NCBI GenBank assembly: GCA_947846985.1
Contig: CANTUZ010000011.1
Coordinates: forward strand, 26,475,089-26,539,088
Length of the DNA stretch: 64,000 nucleotides
Origin: Fratercula arctica
Lineage: Eukaryota; Chordata; Aves; Charadriiformes; Alcidae
Reading direction: 5' to 3'
In this document: positions 62,880 through 64,000 of the stretch, piece after piece
Position numbering within the stretch: the stretch's first letter is position 1
How the letters are laid out: each line of letters starts with the position of its first letter
Translations under genes and position numbers: made by a program
The notes under the pieces: generated by a model
Told to the model about the DNA's origin: nothing
The model's input: only the letters and a program-made list of their open reading frames with translations
The model's database searches: none

Positions 62880-64000
62880 ATTTTAAAGAAGAGAAACATG
62901 TAACGTCTCTGAAATGGATGGCAAAACGGCAAAATGCAATTGCCGAGTGCCCTCTAGTGAGGCCAGGACAGAATAGCTCCGTCTGGCAGAGCTGAAGGAC
63001 TGGCAATCACCTATTTTTGATAAAAAAGATCCCCTTTTTTTCATGGATCTTATCTTCTGTGTGCATTTCATTCCTGTATTTACCCAGAATTTCAATTTAA
63101 AGCATTAGGAACAAGCTCAGTAGAGCCGCTCCAGCAGCATAAATCAAGAGGAAGATACAGCTTTCCTCTATCTTTATTAGCCTTGGGAAATCAAATATGT
63201 TACATTACATTTTACCTTTATCCTCCATTTTTCACCCATCCTGTCCTACCCGAGCTAGGCAAACAGTTATTAAATCTTTCCTATTACTATTTCCTATTCT
63301 TTGTATACACCACAGCAGCATCTAGAGCTCCCATTGCACTAGACAGTAAAAAAAGGAAACTCCCAAAACACCTGCATGTTAATTTAAATCAGAAATAAAG
63401 CAGATAAATTTTAAGAATACCCAAAAAGATAGGATGGGGACTTGAAATATGACTGTGTTTTATGAAACAACAAAGGACTCGATGTTGTCAGTACAGGAGT
63501 GGGGACTCCCGGTCTGGATTAACTGCGCCCTTTGGTGCATCCCCACCGATGGCTGTGGCTGCAGCCAGCCCTCTCCCATCCCCTCCTGCCAGGCAGCAGC
63601 ACGCCCTGGGCTGACATGGATTCCTCGTGAGGGTTATGATTTGGGGGAGGATTAGGGAAACTAGACATTCTTCATAACTTTTGGATAATGAAGTCAGAAT
63701 TGTGCAATTGCACAATTGATCGATATAGTTCAAGTTATTTTCTCTTCCAAATAACGTTGCTTTCCTCTACTGAGGGATTTTTCTTTTTGTTCTGTTTTTT
63801 GGCAGCCATGTATTTTTATACTAACCCAGGTTTCAGGGCAAGGCTAGGGTTTGGGTTTGCTGGGGGATGTTGTGAAAGCCAGAGACTGCACATGCAAAAT
63901 AACGGTAGCATTTTACATGTCCCAGGGAAGAGCCATAAGGGCTGAAATTATTAGCTTTGGAGTAATTGTTCTATCTTTCTGGTTGCAGATGTATTCCCAG
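62880..64000. other. Non-coding stretch, nothing recognised
   Basis: No exon or known repeat seen apart from the palindrome at 63698-63717. A GC-richer pocket near 63505-63620 opens short frames on both strands without family resemblance. Confidence 0.5.
63698..63717. repeat. 20-bp perfect palindrome
   Basis: AATTGTGCAATTGCACAATT is its own reverse complement with no spacer. It contains the motif TTGTGCAAT on each strand, close to a C/EBP-type TTGCGCAAT site. Confidence 0.9.

Noticed and set aside
1..64000. CRISPR arrays, operons, tRNA, rRNA or common snRNA genes
   Set aside because: No regularly spaced direct repeats, no ribosome-binding-site/ORF series, and no A/B-box pair, U6, 5S or rRNA landmarks were seen on reading both strands.

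Overview
This window looks like bird nuclear DNA: AT-rich, largely non-coding, and poor in transposons. The main evidence for a bird is two fragments of CR1, the dominant LINE of avian genomes. One keeps the CR1 signature 3' end of tandem ATAGAATC octamers. There are also eroded pieces resembling the ancient MIR-type SINE and several A+C-only low-complexity tracts. No bacterial or organellar gene organisation is present, and I recognise no host protein-coding exon. The window is best read as intergenic desert or part of a very long intron.

Layout. 1-12.8 kb: AT-rich DNA with homopolymer runs, plus a GC-rich block at 7.84-8.26 kb of unlike composition. 12.9-17.6 kb: two old MIR-like remnants in otherwise unremarkable sequence. 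17.6-30.2 kb: no gene recognised; two long perfect AT palindromes. 30.2-37.2 kb: an A/C tract, then a fairly intact 5'-truncated CR1 on the minus strand and a degraded, frameshifted CR1 on the plus strand. 39.4-40.0 kb: a string of open segments in two frames ending at a consensus splice donor, possibly a decayed exon. 44.9-47.7 kb: two copies of a 117-bp repeat 2.6 kb apart, a third MIR-like remnant between them, and short AT-rich direct repeats. 48.06-48.30 kb: a strong splice acceptor followed by a 79-codon open frame, a possible terminal exon. 51.6-54.1 kb: two CpG-dense patches around a pyrimidine-rich belt. 61.9-62.85 kb: the longest open frame outside CR1 (249 codons stop to stop; 182 from a well-placed ATG), followed by polyadenylation-like signals. 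The last base pairs include a 20-bp perfect palindrome.

The genes do not form a pathway. The only confident protein-coding sequence is the CR1 reverse-transcriptase C-terminal region, in two non-autonomous fragments. I found no previously undescribed system that I could support. The best leads are the 117-bp repeat pair, the 62-kb transcript-like locus, the 48-kb terminal-exon candidate and the 39.4-40.0 kb exon relic.
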